The notes under the pieces are model-generated. The model ran no database searches. It was not told the origin of the DNA and worked only from the letters and a program-made list of their open reading frames with translations. Source: Phycisphaerales bacterium (GTDB lineage Bacteria; Planctomycetota; Phycisphaerae; Sedimentisphaerales; Anaerohalosphaeraceae). Taken from it: a stretch of 6,951 bases of DNA. The stretch covers positions 1 through 6,951 of the forward strand of contig PMBP01000115.1 in assembly GCA_003152975.1 (NCBI GenBank), read 5' to 3'. This document shows positions 6,561 through 6,951 of this stretch, in pieces (the first letter of the stretch is position 1; each line of letters opens with the position of its first letter). Both the position numbers and the translations under genes were made by a program.

Positions 6561-6951
6561 ATCCCAGGGCCCGCAGGCGCTCTTCGATCAGGGCCTGGTC
6601 CTCGGGACTCATGGATTTCGGAGACGGGGGATTCGGGGGTTCGGGGGGGGGGGGCGGAGCCGAGTGCGGCCTGTTGGGACGATCGATGACCAGCCAGGGG
6701 ACTTGGCGCAAATAGCGGCTGGAAGAACCGGCCCTGTGGTTGTAGCTGCCCCATTCGCCGAGCCGTTCGCCATGGTCGGAGGTGATGACAACGCGGCCGG
6801 GCAAGGATTCGACGAGGACCGCCGCCTCTTTGAGCACGGCATGAAGGTTGGCCCGATAGGCCTGGCGAAGCCCGCTCCGGCCGAGACGGCGACGGATGGC
6901 GTCCATAGGAGAACGAGGCGGCATACCGAGCCATTGGGCCAGATACCAGCT
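6550..6951 (-). CDS. Sulfatase/alkaline-phosphatase-superfamily hydrolase, C-terminal part (5' end off window)
   Basis: The frame is open to the right edge, so only the last 133 residues are seen; the ATG at 6924 is internal to the family domain. The metal-binding segment VVITSDHGERLGEWG (residues 54-68, with Asp59 and His60), followed by YNHRAGSSSRYLRQVPWLVID, is typical of sulfatases and related AlkP-fold hydrolases (SDHGE..G...H). The N-terminal nucleophile region that would separate sulfatase from phosphatase or phosphodiesterase is missing. After about residue 92 comes a proline-rich linker (SAPPPPPEPPNPPSPKS) encoded partly by 12 consecutive C, then the tail SPEDQALIEERLRALGYVE. It overlaps the downstream phosphodiesterase gene and is the upstream member of the same operon; the promoter is outside the window. 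Confidence 0.82.
   Translation of the reverse strand, partial: SWYLAQWLGMPPRSPMDAIRRRLGRSGLRQAYRANLHAVLKEAAVLVESLPGRVVITSDHGERLGEWGSYNHRAGSSSRYLRQVPWLVIDRPNRPHSAPPPPPEPPNPPSPKSMSPEDQALIEERLRALGYVE
6643..6654. repeat. Homopolymer of 12 G (12 C in the coding strand), possible slippage site
   Basis: Twelve G in a row on the plus strand encode four CCC proline codons in the linker of the right-hand hydrolase. With one C fewer the frame meets TGA at 6611-6609 and the last 20 residues are lost. With one C more the frame runs to a stop at 6541-6539, inside the start region of the next gene, with an unrelated tail. The 12-base length leaves the RLRALGYVE tail in frame. Two further G5 runs sit at 6626-6630 and 6635-6639. 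Confidence 0.8.

Noticed and set aside
1..6951. CRISPR array, tRNA/rRNA genes, transposase or phage genes
   Set aside because: No spaced direct repeats, clover-leaf sequence, conserved rRNA stretches or transposase motifs were seen on either strand.

Overview
The window is a GC-rich (about 60% by eye), densely packed bacterial segment with five protein genes, two of them cut by the window edges. No rRNA, tRNA, transposase, CRISPR array or phage gene was seen. The gene set suggests a Planctomycetota-like bacterium, perhaps of the Phycisphaerae type: a DUF2961/GH172 glycosidase with an extra C-terminal beta domain, a divergent asparagine-synthetase homologue, a sulfotransferase and two alkaline-phosphatase-superfamily proteins ending in an RLRxLGY tail. 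This placement is inferred from gene content, not from a marker gene.

Layout. Positions 1-1866 (+) hold the 3' part of the GH172 gene. Positions 1867-2029 separate two convergent genes and hold short tandem repeats plus a perfect palindromic hairpin of the dispersed ATTCCCGC..GCGGGAAT type. Positions 2030-3865 (-) encode the asparagine-synthetase-like protein; I place its start at a GTG with a good Shine-Dalgarno site, much shorter than the longest open frame. Positions 3866-4055 form a divergent control region in which two opposed sigma-70-like promoters appear to share one palindromic -10 element. Positions 4056-4910 (+) encode the sulfotransferase. After a 9-base gap come two overlapping minus-strand genes: an AlkP-superfamily phosphodiesterase (4920-6560) and, upstream of it in the same transcript, the C-terminal part of a sulfatase/AlkP-like hydrolase (6550 to beyond 6951).

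How they may work together. The four right-hand genes look like a tailoring group for a cell-surface glycan or lipid: amide or ester transfer (asparagine-synthetase fold), sulfation, and phospho- or sulfo-ester hydrolysis or transfer. The GH172 gene faces this group and may be an independent glycan-degrading gene. Both roles are inferences.

The strongest points for follow-up are: (1) the shared -10 palindrome driving the asparagine-synthetase-like and sulfotransferase genes apart; (2) loss of the N-terminal Cys and of both loop glutamates in the asparagine-synthetase-like protein; (3) a run of 12 C (coding strand) in the right-hand hydrolase gene, where a one-base slip would delete or replace its C-terminal tail; (4) the near-identical C-terminal tail on both AlkP-type proteins.
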